A stretch of DNA of 64,000 nucleotides, taken from Anaerosomatales bacterium. Its GTDB lineage: Bacteria > Actinomycetota > Coriobacteriia > Anaerosomatales > Anaerosomataceae. Under the pieces are notes generated by a model. That model searched no databases, had not been told where the DNA came from, and saw only the letters and a list, made by a program, of their open reading frames with translations. A program made the translations under genes and the position numbers. Below, in pieces: positions 50,630 to 58,800 of this stretch; position 1 is the stretch's first letter, and every line of letters begins with the position of its first letter. The DNA is taken from assembly GCA_030019445.1 (NCBI GenBank), contig JASEEU010000006.1, positions 94,722 to 158,721 on the forward strand. The letters are read 5' to 3'.

Positions 50630-52006
50630 ATGCGCCGCGTCGCATCCATTCGCATCGCCACCGCAGCCCTGTGCGTGGCGCTCGCGCTCGTCGTCGTCCT
50701 TGCGCTGCCTTCAGCCGCGTTCGCCCAGGAGGACCACTCGCACGGCGAGGGAAGCCTTTGGTGGCCGTGCAGCGTCTTCCTGGCATCCTGGCTCTCGGCC
50801 GCCGTGCTCTTCGCGAGTTCTTACGTGCAGAACCTCCTTGGCGGGACTGGCGGGTGGAGCTTCGGCGACTGGTTCGGGCAGGGTGCCGGAACGGTGCAGG
50901 CTCCCGTGACCGCCGAGACGCTCCCGGGTGACACCGGCTACGACGTGGCGGGGCCGGGGACTTCGACCGCCACGAGCGGGACCGCGACGACCGCCGAGAA
51001 GCCCACCGGACCCGATGCACCCGAGGAGTCCACCGGGCAGACCGCGCCTGACGTCCCGCAGCCGGTCGAGGGGATCGAGGGTCCGCCGGACGTTCCCAAA
51101 GACGTGCAGCGCCGCGCGGCGGACCACGAGAAGCTACGGTGGAACCCGACGACCAAGCGCCTCGAGGGCCGCTTCGGCGATACCTGGGTCGAGCTCGGCA
51201 AGGGCAGCTGGCAGGGGGGCAAGGGCGGTGCGCCCGGTCATGACCCCTTCAGCGACGGACCGGCGGTCGCGGATGTCAGCGCGGGGGACGTCAACCTGCA
51301 CAAGCGTGGCGACCAGTACTCGGCGGACTTCCCGTCGGGCCGCAGCGGCGCGCCGACGCAGGTCACGCACAACCCGGCCGAGGACACGTCCGGCTTCCGG
51401 CGTCGGGACTTCTCGCTCGCGCGCGATGGCGACGCCTGGTCGCTTGCGGACGGACCCAAGAAGGATCGCTGGGGCGTGAGCTTCGACGGCAGCACCGATG
51501 ACTTCGCGGCGTTCCGTCGGGATTTCTCACTGGGGCGCCGGGACGGCATGTGGAGCGTCGGGGACGCGCCGAGCGGCGGCCGCCAGTGGAACGCCGCGTA
51601 CGGCGACGGCAAGGGCTATCTCGAGGTCGGCGACCGGTGGATCGGACGTGACGGCGACCAGTGGGGCGTCGGGTGGAAGGAGCGCAGCCTCGGCTGGAAC
51701 TCGCGCTTCGACCGCTTCACATACGAGCACGATCTCCAGGGCGGAGCCGGATCGCAGGAGTTCACGGTCGGCCGAGACGGGCAGTTCGGCTACAGCCGGG
51801 AGCAGCCGGTCCGCGTGTTCGACCAGAGGGTGAAGCTCAAGGCCTCGTTCGAGCGGTACCTGGAGAGCACGGGCAACGGCTCCGAGCGCATGTCCCGCGA
51901 GACCGCGCTCGGATTCGAGCGGGGCAAGTTGAAGTTCGACTGGAAGCACACCGGCACGGGGACCGAGCGCGTTGTGCGATTCGACGCGTGGCGTCGCAGG
52001 TTCTGA
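50630..52006 (+). CDS. Secreted protein with tandem aromatic-glycine beta repeats, unknown
   Basis: 458 residues with a signal peptide (ALCVALALVVVLALPSAAFA). A hydrophobic helix (FLASWLSAAVLFASSYVQNL) follows within the first 70 residues, then a Thr/Pro/Ala-rich linker (about residues 85-160), then tandem beta-type units: FRRRDFSLARDGDAWSLAD, FRRDFSLGRRDGMWSVGDAP, DRWIGRDGDQWGVGWKERSL, each with an F-x-R-R-D-F-S-L / DxW pattern, and a last part with FERYLESTGNG and GFERGKLKFDWK. No family recognised. The repeat of alternating R/F/D/W residues could form a beta-solenoid or barrel. The TPR gene follows 12 bases later. Confidence 0.7.
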   Translation: MRRVASIRIATAALCVALALVVVLALPSAAFAQEDHSHGEGSLWWPCSVFLASWLSAAVLFASSYVQNLLGGTGGWSFGDWFGQGAGTVQAPVTAETLPGDTGYDVAGPGTSTATSGTATTAEKPTGPDAPEESTGQTAPDVPQPVEGIEGPPDVPKDVQRRAADHEKLRWNPTTKRLEGRFGDTWVELGKGSWQGGKGGAPGHDPFSDGPAVADVSAGDVNLHKRGDQYSADFPSGRSGAPTQVTHNPAEDTSGFRRRDFSLARDGDAWSLADGPKKDRWGVSFDGSTDDFAAFRRDFSLGRRDGMWSVGDAPSGGRQWNAAYGDGKGYLEVGDRWIGRDGDQWGVGWKERSLGWNSRFDRFTYEHDLQGGAGSQEFTVGRDGQFGYSREQPVRVFDQRVKLKASFERYLESTGNGSERMSRETALGFERGKLKFDWKHTGTGTERVVRFDAWRRRF

Positions 52007-52018
52007 CGGGGAGGACGG

Positions 52019-52840
52019 GTGGCCGAGGAGCACGACACGCGGATCGAGGCGGGCGACGAGCTGCTGGCGTCCGGCGATGCGAGCGGGGCGTTCGAGCTCT
52101 TCGACGCGCTGGTGGCCGAGGACCCCGAGGACGTCGCCGCGCTCGTGCGCGCGGGAGCGGCGCTCCTCGGGCTCGGCGAGCTTCCGGCCGCATGGCGCTA
52201 CCTCGAGCAGGCGCTCGCGCGCGACCCAGAGGACGGCGGGCTGCTGTGGCTGCTCGGCACCGTCGCCCTTGCCGGCGGGCAGGGCGAGCTCGCGTACGAC
52301 GCGTTCCGACGGGCTGCCGGACTCGGCGTGCACGGTCCCGAGCTCTCGCTCGATCTCGCGGTCGCCGCGTATTACGCGCTCGATCGGCCGGCGGCGCTCG
52401 GGCACGTCGCGGAGGCTGCCGAGGCTGAGCCCGAGAACCCTGAGGTCGCAGCGTGGCGTGCGAAGCTCGTCGCGCTCGATGACGAGCACGTCTTCCTGAC
52501 CGATGTGGCGCGGGCGCACTGCCGGGAAGGGCGGTTCGGCCGCGGCATAGAGCTCTTCATGGCTGCCCTGGAGTACGGCGACTCGTTCGAGGCGCGTTAC
52601 TACCTCGGCCTCGCGCTGCTCGAGGCGGGCGAGACCGAGAGCGCCCGGGCGGCGCTCACCGCGGCCCTCGAAGCGGATCCCGACTCCGGTGACGCTGCCG
52701 CCGCGCTCGCCGAGGCGACGTCGCGCGCCGAGGCGGCGTCAGGCCACTGGCCGCGCTTCTGCACCGCGTGCGGCGCGCCGTTCTCGGCCGACGACCGCTT
52801 CTGCACGCGCTGCGGCACGCCTCGGGGAGGCGGTGCGTGA
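52019..52840 (+). CDS. TPR protein with C-terminal zinc ribbon
   Basis: 273 residues from GTG 52019. TPR-like helix pairs run from residue 8 to about 235: ELLASGDASGAFELFDALVA, EDPEDVAALVRAGAALLGLG, AWRYLEQALARDPEDGGLLW and so on. The end is a classical zinc ribbon: RFCTACGAPFSADDRFCTRC (two CxxC). Cytoplasmic protein-protein scaffold; function unknown. It lies between the secreted repeat protein and a membrane protein in one transcript, and its stop overlaps the next start by one base. Confidence 0.85.
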   Translation: MAEEHDTRIEAGDELLASGDASGAFELFDALVAEDPEDVAALVRAGAALLGLGELPAAWRYLEQALARDPEDGGLLWLLGTVALAGGQGELAYDAFRRAAGLGVHGPELSLDLAVAAYYALDRPAALGHVAEAAEAEPENPEVAAWRAKLVALDDEHVFLTDVARAHCREGRFGRGIELFMAALEYGDSFEARYYLGLALLEAGETESARAALTAALEADPDSGDAAAALAEATSRAEAASGHWPRFCTACGAPFSADDRFCTRCGTPRGGGA

Positions 52841-53376
52841 TGGACTACCAGCTCTGGGCGCTCTACGACCAGGTCATGCGCCTTGCGAGCCTGCTCGGCA
52901 TACCGCTCGCCGCGGCGGGTGCGTTCTTCCTCATCCGCTCGCTGCGACGCACGCAGGCGATGACCACGCGCTCGCTGCTGGTGCAGCTTGCCACCCCGCT
53001 CGTCGCGCTCGTGCTCTACTCGGCGCTCATGCCCGCCCCGGTGTCGTTCATCGCCGCGGTGGCGGCGTTCGTCGCGGGAGCCGTCATCGGCTCGGCGTGG
53101 AGCCTCACCGTGAAGCAGCGTGCCGAGAACGGCATGGTCCTCGGCAAGCGCAGCGTCGCCTACCTCGGCGTGTGGGTCGTCGCATTCGCCGTGCCACAGG
53201 TGTTCGCCGGCATCGCGTGGTACCGCTGGGTGGGCTACACGCTGCCGGGGCTCTACCTCGCCACGGGCATCGCCGTGGGGTTGAACGCGACGCTGCTCGT
53301 GCGTGCGACTCAGGCGGCGGCCGTCACGCAGGCCCCGCCGCCGGCGCCGCAGCCGCCCTCCGGCTGGACGCAGTAG
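52840..53376 (+). CDS. Multi-pass membrane protein
   Basis: 178 residues, ATG overlapping the TPR gene stop (TGATG). About four or five helices (LASLLGIPLAAAGAFFLIRS, FIAAVAAFVAGAVIGSAWSL, LGVWVVAFAVPQVFAGIAW, GLYLATGIAVGLNATLLV) and a proline-rich end (APPPAPQPPSG). Family not recognised. The region after it (53377-53523) holds the purF promoter. Confidence 0.7.
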   Translation: MDYQLWALYDQVMRLASLLGIPLAAAGAFFLIRSLRRTQAMTTRSLLVQLATPLVALVLYSALMPAPVSFIAAVAAFVAGAVIGSAWSLTVKQRAENGMVLGKRSVAYLGVWVVAFAVPQVFAGIAWYRWVGYTLPGLYLATGIAVGLNATLLVRATQAAAVTQAPPPAPQPPSGWTQ

Positions 53377-53469
53377 CCGCGCGTCCCCCCGCGGGGCGCG
53401 CCACTGCGGTGCGCCACCCCGCGTACTCGCCGCGTCACGCTCCGGCGAGCCACGCCGCCTCCGTGCGTG

Positions 53470-53478
53470 TGCTATGCT
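53470..53478 (+). promoter_or_regulatory. Extended -10 promoter of purF
   Basis: TG at 53470-53471, one base, TATGCT at 53473-53478, about 45 bases before the purF ATG. No clear -35 box is present, as usual for extended -10 promoters. Confidence 0.55.
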
Positions 53479-53523
53479 ACGCGGCATCGAACCACCCTTG
53501 AGTCTTTGAGGAGTCTCCGGCAC

Positions 53524-54996
53524 ATGCCACGAGATGCGCGCGACGTCCCCGAGGTCGCGCAGGACTGGGTCCTCTCCGACCCGCCCGAGCGCCCGGAGGA
53601 GGCGTGCGGGGTCTTCGGCATATACGCCCCCGGCGAGGACGTCGCGCGGCTGACGTACTTCGGCCTGCACGCGCTCCAGCATCGCGGGCAGGAGTCGGCG
53701 GGCATCGCCGTGGCTGACGGGCACACCCTCACCGTCACCAAAGACCTCGGCCTCGTGCCGCAGGTCTTCAAGGAAGCCGACCTCGTGAGCCTGCAAGGCG
53801 ACCTCGCCATCGGCCACACGCGTTACTCGACCACCGGCTCGTCGTCGCGGTGGGACAACGCGCAGCCGATGATCTCGACCATCGGCCCCAACGCCATCGC
53901 GCTCGCGCACAACGGCAACCTCATCAACACGCTCGACCTGCGCGATCATCTCAAGGACAACGGCATCCGCTTCCGCTCCACCACCGATTCCGAGGTCATG
54001 ACGACGCTCGTCGACCACTTCACGCAGCTCCACGGCTCGATCCGCGGCGGCATCCGCGAGACGATGAAGCTCATCCGGGGTGCGTACTCGGTGGTCATGA
54101 TGTCCGAGGAAGCCCTCTACGCCTTCCGCGACCCGTACGGCGTGCGCCCGCTCGTGCTCGGCACGCTGCCCAACGGCTGGGTCGTCTCGTCCGAGACGTG
54201 CGGGCTCGACATCATCGGCGCCGAGTTCGTCCGCGAGGTCGCGCCCGGCGAGATGCTGAAGGTCAGCGCCGCGGGGCTCGAGAGCGAACAGGCGGTGCCT
54301 GCCGAGAAGCCCTCGCTGTGCGTCTTCGAGTTCATCTACTTCGCTCGGCCTGACAGCGTGTTCGACGACTGCAGCGTGTACGAAGCGCGCACCCGCCTCG
54401 GCGCGGCCATCGCGCGCTCGGCGCCTGCTGACGCCGACCTCGTCATCGGCGTGCCGGACTCGGGCGTCCCGGCCGCCGTCGGATTCGCGCGCGAGAGCGG
54501 CATCCCCTTCGGCGAGGGACTCGTGAAGAACCGCTACGTCGGGCGCACGTTCATCTCGCCCTCGCAGTACCTGCGCCAGCAGGGCATCCGGCTCAAGCTC
54601 AACCCGCTGCGCCACATCATCGGCGGCAAACGGCTGATCGTGGTGGACGACTCCATCGTGCGCGGCAACACGTCGCGCAAGCTCGTGGACCTGCTGCGTG
54701 AGGCCGGTGCCGCCGAGGTGCACATGCGGATCACCTCGCCTCCGGTGAAGTGGCCTTGCTTCTTCGGCATCGACACCGACACTCAGGAGCAGCTCATCGC
54801 GTCCAGCAAGTCCGTGGAAGAGGTCCGCGCGTTCATCGGCGCCGACTCGCTTGCCTACCTGAGCGTCGAGGACATGATGGACGCCATCGGCAGGTCCGCC
54901 GACCGGCACTGCGTCGCGTGCTTCACCGGCGAGTACCCGCTTGAGATCCCCGAGTCGATGCGGCGCGGCAAGCTCAGTCTCGAGCATGTGGGCTGA
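53524..54996 (+). CDS. purF: Amidophosphoribosyltransferase (glutamine PRPP amidotransferase)
   Basis: 490 residues, first committed step of purine synthesis. A short pro-part precedes EEACGVFGIYAPGEDVARLT: after removal of the leader, Cys becomes the N-terminal nucleophile of the Ntn glutaminase. LHALQHRGQESAGIAV, IGHTRYSTTGSSSRWDNAQP and LAHNGNLIN are glutaminase marks. The PRPP site is RLIVVDDSIVRGNT. Cysteines in WPCFFGID and DRHCVACFTGEYPL match the positions of 4Fe-4S ligands in Bacillus-type PurF, so this is the iron-sulfur form. ATG 53524 follows GAGGAG. Confidence 0.96.
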   Translation: MPRDARDVPEVAQDWVLSDPPERPEEACGVFGIYAPGEDVARLTYFGLHALQHRGQESAGIAVADGHTLTVTKDLGLVPQVFKEADLVSLQGDLAIGHTRYSTTGSSSRWDNAQPMISTIGPNAIALAHNGNLINTLDLRDHLKDNGIRFRSTTDSEVMTTLVDHFTQLHGSIRGGIRETMKLIRGAYSVVMMSEEALYAFRDPYGVRPLVLGTLPNGWVVSSETCGLDIIGAEFVREVAPGEMLKVSAAGLESEQAVPAEKPSLCVFEFIYFARPDSVFDDCSVYEARTRLGAAIARSAPADADLVIGVPDSGVPAAVGFARESGIPFGEGLVKNRYVGRTFISPSQYLRQQGIRLKLNPLRHIIGGKRLIVVDDSIVRGNTSRKLVDLLREAGAAEVHMRITSPPVKWPCFFGIDTDTQEQLIASSKSVEEVRAFIGADSLAYLSVEDMMDAIGRSADRHCVACFTGEYPLEIPESMRRGKLSLEHVG

Positions 54997-55438
54997 GCTG
55001 GCCGAGGCGGTCGGACGCGCCGAGGTGCTCTGGCAGGCGTTGAGGCTCGGGCTCTCCCCGAACCCGCTACTCGGCATCGCCGCCGCGACGCTCGCCGCGA
55101 CGCTCGGCGGCCACCCGCGCGTACGTCGCGAGCAGCGCATCTGGGCATGGACCGTGCTCGCGGCGGGATGGCTCATCGGCGATGGGCTGCGCGTCATCGG
55201 CAGGCTGCGCGACACCCTGGCGGGAAGCGGCCCGCTCGCGTCGTCGCCGGTCTGGCTTGCGGCCGCGGCGCTCGCGGTGTGGGCGTTCGCGGGCTTCGCC
55301 GTCGGCTACCTCGCGCCGGCCGCGGCCGGGTGGGCGGTCGGCAGGCGCGTCACGCACGGCACCGGCTGGCTCGCGGCGGGCTCCGTCGCCGTCGGCGTCT
55401 CGCTCGCGCTCGCCACGGTGCTCGCGCGCATCGCGTGA
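54986..55438 (+). CDS. Membrane protein overlapping the end of purF
   Basis: 150 residues. ATG 54986 lies 11 bases inside the purF end in another frame, so translation is coupled. Three or four helices (LLGIAAATLAATLGG, WAWTVLAAGWLIGDGLRVIG, VWLAAAALAVWAFAGFAVGY, GWLAAGSVAVGVSLALATVL). No family recognised. It is the last gene of the purF unit and is followed by 368 bases without a gene. Confidence 0.7.
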   Translation: MWAELAEAVGRAEVLWQALRLGLSPNPLLGIAAATLAATLGGHPRVRREQRIWAWTVLAAGWLIGDGLRVIGRLRDTLAGSGPLASSPVWLAAAALAVWAFAGFAVGYLAPAAAGWAVGRRVTHGTGWLAAGSVAVGVSLALATVLARIA

Positions 55439-55439
55439 C

Positions 55440-55671
55440 GTTCGGGTTTGCCTTAACGAATATGTGGGAATGTACCGCCATCGCGTGAAGCACTCGCGGA
55501 TGGGCGGTACGGTAGATGACCTGCACGGCTCGCCGGCACGAGTTCGAGCGCTCGACCTCCACAGGCCGAGCGTTGCCTTGTCGGGTGCCTGTGCACCACC
55601 GCTCGATCCCTGACGAACCCCGGCCTCACTCGCCCCTCGGCAGAGCGCACCCATGCGCGCCGGGGGGCTTT
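55440..55671 (+). other. Gene-free stretch with possible structured RNA
   Basis: Between the purF unit and the oxidase gene (55439-55806, 368 bases) there is no credible reading frame. About 55470-55512 can fold as a long hairpin (TACCGCCATC with its complement containing one bulge), another stem is CGAGCG/CGCTCG further on, and the stretch ends in a very good terminator (55632-55671). This could be a long leader, the 3' region of the preceding gene, or a small RNA gene. I could not match it to a known RNA family (SRP RNA, 6S, RNase P, tmRNA or tRNA). Confidence 0.35.
55632..55671 (+). terminator. Composite rho-independent terminator
   Basis: Outer arms GCCCCTCGGC and GCCGGGGGGC (one G-U pair) enclose an inner perfect stem GCGCA-CCCA-TGCGC; the sequence continues TTTCTCATT. 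Points to the plus strand. Confidence 0.75.
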
Positions 55672-55681
55672 CTCATTCCAC

Positions 55682-55701
55682 GCGTTCCCGATCGGGAACG
55701 C
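55682..55701. promoter_or_regulatory. Perfect 20-base palindrome upstream of the oxidase gene
   Basis: GCGTTCCCGATCGGGAACGC, fully symmetric. It lies right after the terminator and about 105 bases before the oxidase start. Good candidate for a repressor or activator site, perhaps the copper operon operator. Confidence 0.5.
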
Positions 55702-55806
55702 CGGCGGTCATCCGCTATCACCGGCGGGTCCCGGTCCGAAGGGGGATGAGGCGAGGGCTATCACACGCAAGAGACTCAGGCATGCGGCACGAGGGAGAGG
55801 GACGAC

Positions 55807-58800
55807 GTGAAGATACGACAGACATCCAAGGCGCTCGCCCTGGCGCTCGCCCTGGCGCTCGTTGTCACGATGCTGCCGGTGACCGCCGTCGGTCAGTCGA
55901 TCGATGACGAGCAGCAGCCGGTGAGCGAAGCGCTGCGGCAGCGGGTGCTCGAGCAGCGTGAGCGCAAGATAACCCAGGAGCAGCGCGAGGCTGCCGCCGA
56001 CCGGCTCGCGGAGCAGCAGGCCGCGGTCGCCGAGCAGATCGAGGCGGGCGAGATCTCGGCGTCAGCGCTCACGACGCCGGTGCCGGGCGGCGTGCCGGAC
56101 TACCACACCTACCCCAACTGGGCGTACACGCCCCCGTTGCGCAAGTTTGTGGACACCCTGCCCGGCGTGGGTCCGGCCAACGCCAACAACCTGGGCCAGT
56201 TCGTGTCCGTGGCGCACCCGGACACGATCACCTATCCGGGCTCGGACTACTACGAGATCGAGCTCGTGGAGTACACGGAGCAGATGCACTCCGATCTGCC
56301 GCCCACCACGCTCAGGGGCTACCGCCAGACCAATTTCGGGACCGACGCCGGTGGTGCGAACACCATCCCGCCGGATCCCGTGCACTATCTCGGCCCCATG
56401 ATATTCGCCGAGAAGGACCGTCCCGTCCGCGTCAAGTTCACCAACAGCCTGCCCACCGGTGAAGGCGGCGACCTGTTCATCCCGGTGGACACCAGCGTCA
56501 TGGGCGCGGGCGAGGGACCCACCGGCGAGCTCTACACGCAGAACCGGGCGTCGCTGCACCTGCACGGCGGTCGCACGCCGTGGATCAGTGACGGCACGCC
56601 GCATCAGTGGATCACGCCCGCCGATGAGGTCACCCCGTATCCCGAGGGCGTGAGCGTCGAGAACGTCCCCGACATGCCCGATCCGGGCCCCGGCTCCATG
56701 ACGTTCTTCTACTCGAACCAGCAGAGCGCGCGCCTGCTCTGGTACCACGACCACGCGTTCGGCATCACCCGCCTGAACGTGTACGTGGGCGGCGCGGCGC
56801 CGTACCTGCTGACCGACCCGGTCGAGGAGGAACTGGTCGCCGACGGGATCATCCCGAGCGAGCAGATCGCCCTGACCATCCAGGACAAGACGTTCGTGGA
56901 TGCCGAGACGATCCGCGACACCGATCCCACGTGGGCATGGGGCACCGGGCCCGACAATGATGGCGACGGGTATCCCGATCCCAAGACCGGCGACCTCTGG
57001 ATGCCGCACGTCTACGTGCCGGCGCAGAACCCCTACGACGTGGAGGGTGTGAACCCGTGGGGCCGTTGGCACTACGGGCCGTGGTTCTGGCCGCCCACAG
57101 AGAATGTGGAAGTCGGACCGATCCCTAACCCGTACTACGACCCCGTCAACGCGCCGTGGCAGGCCCCGGAGATCCCGGGCACGCCCAATCCTTCGATGGG
57201 CATGGAGTCGTTCTTCGACACGCCCATGGTGAACGGGACGGCGTACCCGACGATGGAGGTCGACCCCAAGGCGTACCGCTTCCGCGTCCTGAACGCGGCC
57301 AACGACCGGTTCTGGAACCTCCAGCTGTACGAGGCGATCCCGACGGTGCAGGCCGGACGTACGAGCGGCGCGAACCGCTACGCCACCGCCGTCCAGTCAG
57401 CGCTCAAGGCGTTCCCGAAGTGGACCGGCGTGCAGCACGTCATCATCGCATCCGGTGAGAACGCGTCGCAGGTGGACGCGCTCGCGGGCGCCGGGCTGGC
57501 CGGCGTGTACGATGCGCCGCTCCTGCTCACAGAGCGAGATTCGATCCCGGCGGTCACGCGAAGCGCGCTTCTGGCGATGCCCGACGGCATCAAGATCCAC
57601 ATCGTCGGCGGTCCGGCCGCCGTGTCCACGCAGGTCATGAGCTCGCTCGGCAGCATAGCCGGCGTCACGGGCGTGGACCGGGTCTCGGGCGCGAACCGGT
57701 ACGGAACGGCCGCGGCGGTGGGCGCGCGCATGAAGTCGGTGCTCGGTTCGAGCTTCCCCACATCCGCCTTCATCGTGAACGGCTCCACCCCGCAGAACTT
57801 CTACGACAGCCTCGTCGCGAGCCCCGCTTCCTACACGATGCACTATCCGATCCTGCTCGTCTCGAACACCGGCGTGCCGGGCGAGACCGTGGGGGCGTTG
57901 AGCTCGCTGGGGATCACGCGCAAGTACATCGTCGGCGGCACCGCCGCGGTGAGCGCGTCGGTGGCGAGCTCGCTCGGCGTCCCGTCGGGCGACCGCATCT
58001 GGGGTTCCAACCGCTTCTCGACGGCGACCGCGTTCGCTAACCGCGCTGTGGCCGAGGGCTGGCTCGCCTGGGACGAGGTCGGCGTGGCATCCTCGCTCGT
58101 CGACGCGCTGTCCGGCGGCGTCGCGATGGGCGCTCTCAACGGGCCCATGCTGCTGACGTCGTCGACGACGCTGGCGACCGCGACGCGCTCTCTGCTGACG
58201 GCGCACTCCTGGGATGTCGCCTGGGGTACCGTCTTCGGCGGCACGTCGGTGGTCAGCCAGTCCGTGTTGCAGGCGATCATCGACATCCTGGCCAAGGCGA
58301 CCGAGGTGAAGATGGTGCCGGCATCTACGACACAGTCGTACTTCCCGGCCGATTGGCCTACCGACGGACGCGCCGGCGGCGTTCCCGACCCGCGGACGGC
58401 AGGACCGGACTTCATCCAGATCGGCACCGAGGGCGGCTTCCTGCCGACGCCGGTGGTCATGCCGCAACAGCCGATCACCTGGGTCATGGATCCGACGGTC
58501 TTCAACGTCGGCAACGTGGATCTGCACACCATCCTGCTCGGTCCCGCGGAGCGCGCGGACCTCATCATCGACTTCTCCCAGTACGCCGGCAAGACGCTCA
58601 TCCTCTACAACGACGCTCCGGCGGCGTTCCCGGCGCTCGACCCGCGCTACGACTTCTACACGGGCGCGCCCGACCTGCGCGATACGGGCGGCTACGGGCC
58701 CATCAAGCCCGGCTACGGTCCCAACACGCGCACGATCATGCAGATCAAGGTCAAGGACGTCGCGCCGGCGCCGGCCTACGACACGGCTCCCCTGATGGCC

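Noticed and set aside
52600..55215. Long minus-strand frame opposite the TPR, membrane and purF genes
   Set aside because: Spans three real genes on the other strand; composition is that of a shadow frame.
55540..55560. A GAGTTCGAGC stretch resembling a tRNA T-arm
   Set aside because: The flanks do not form the 5-bp T stem and no acceptor or anticodon arm is present.
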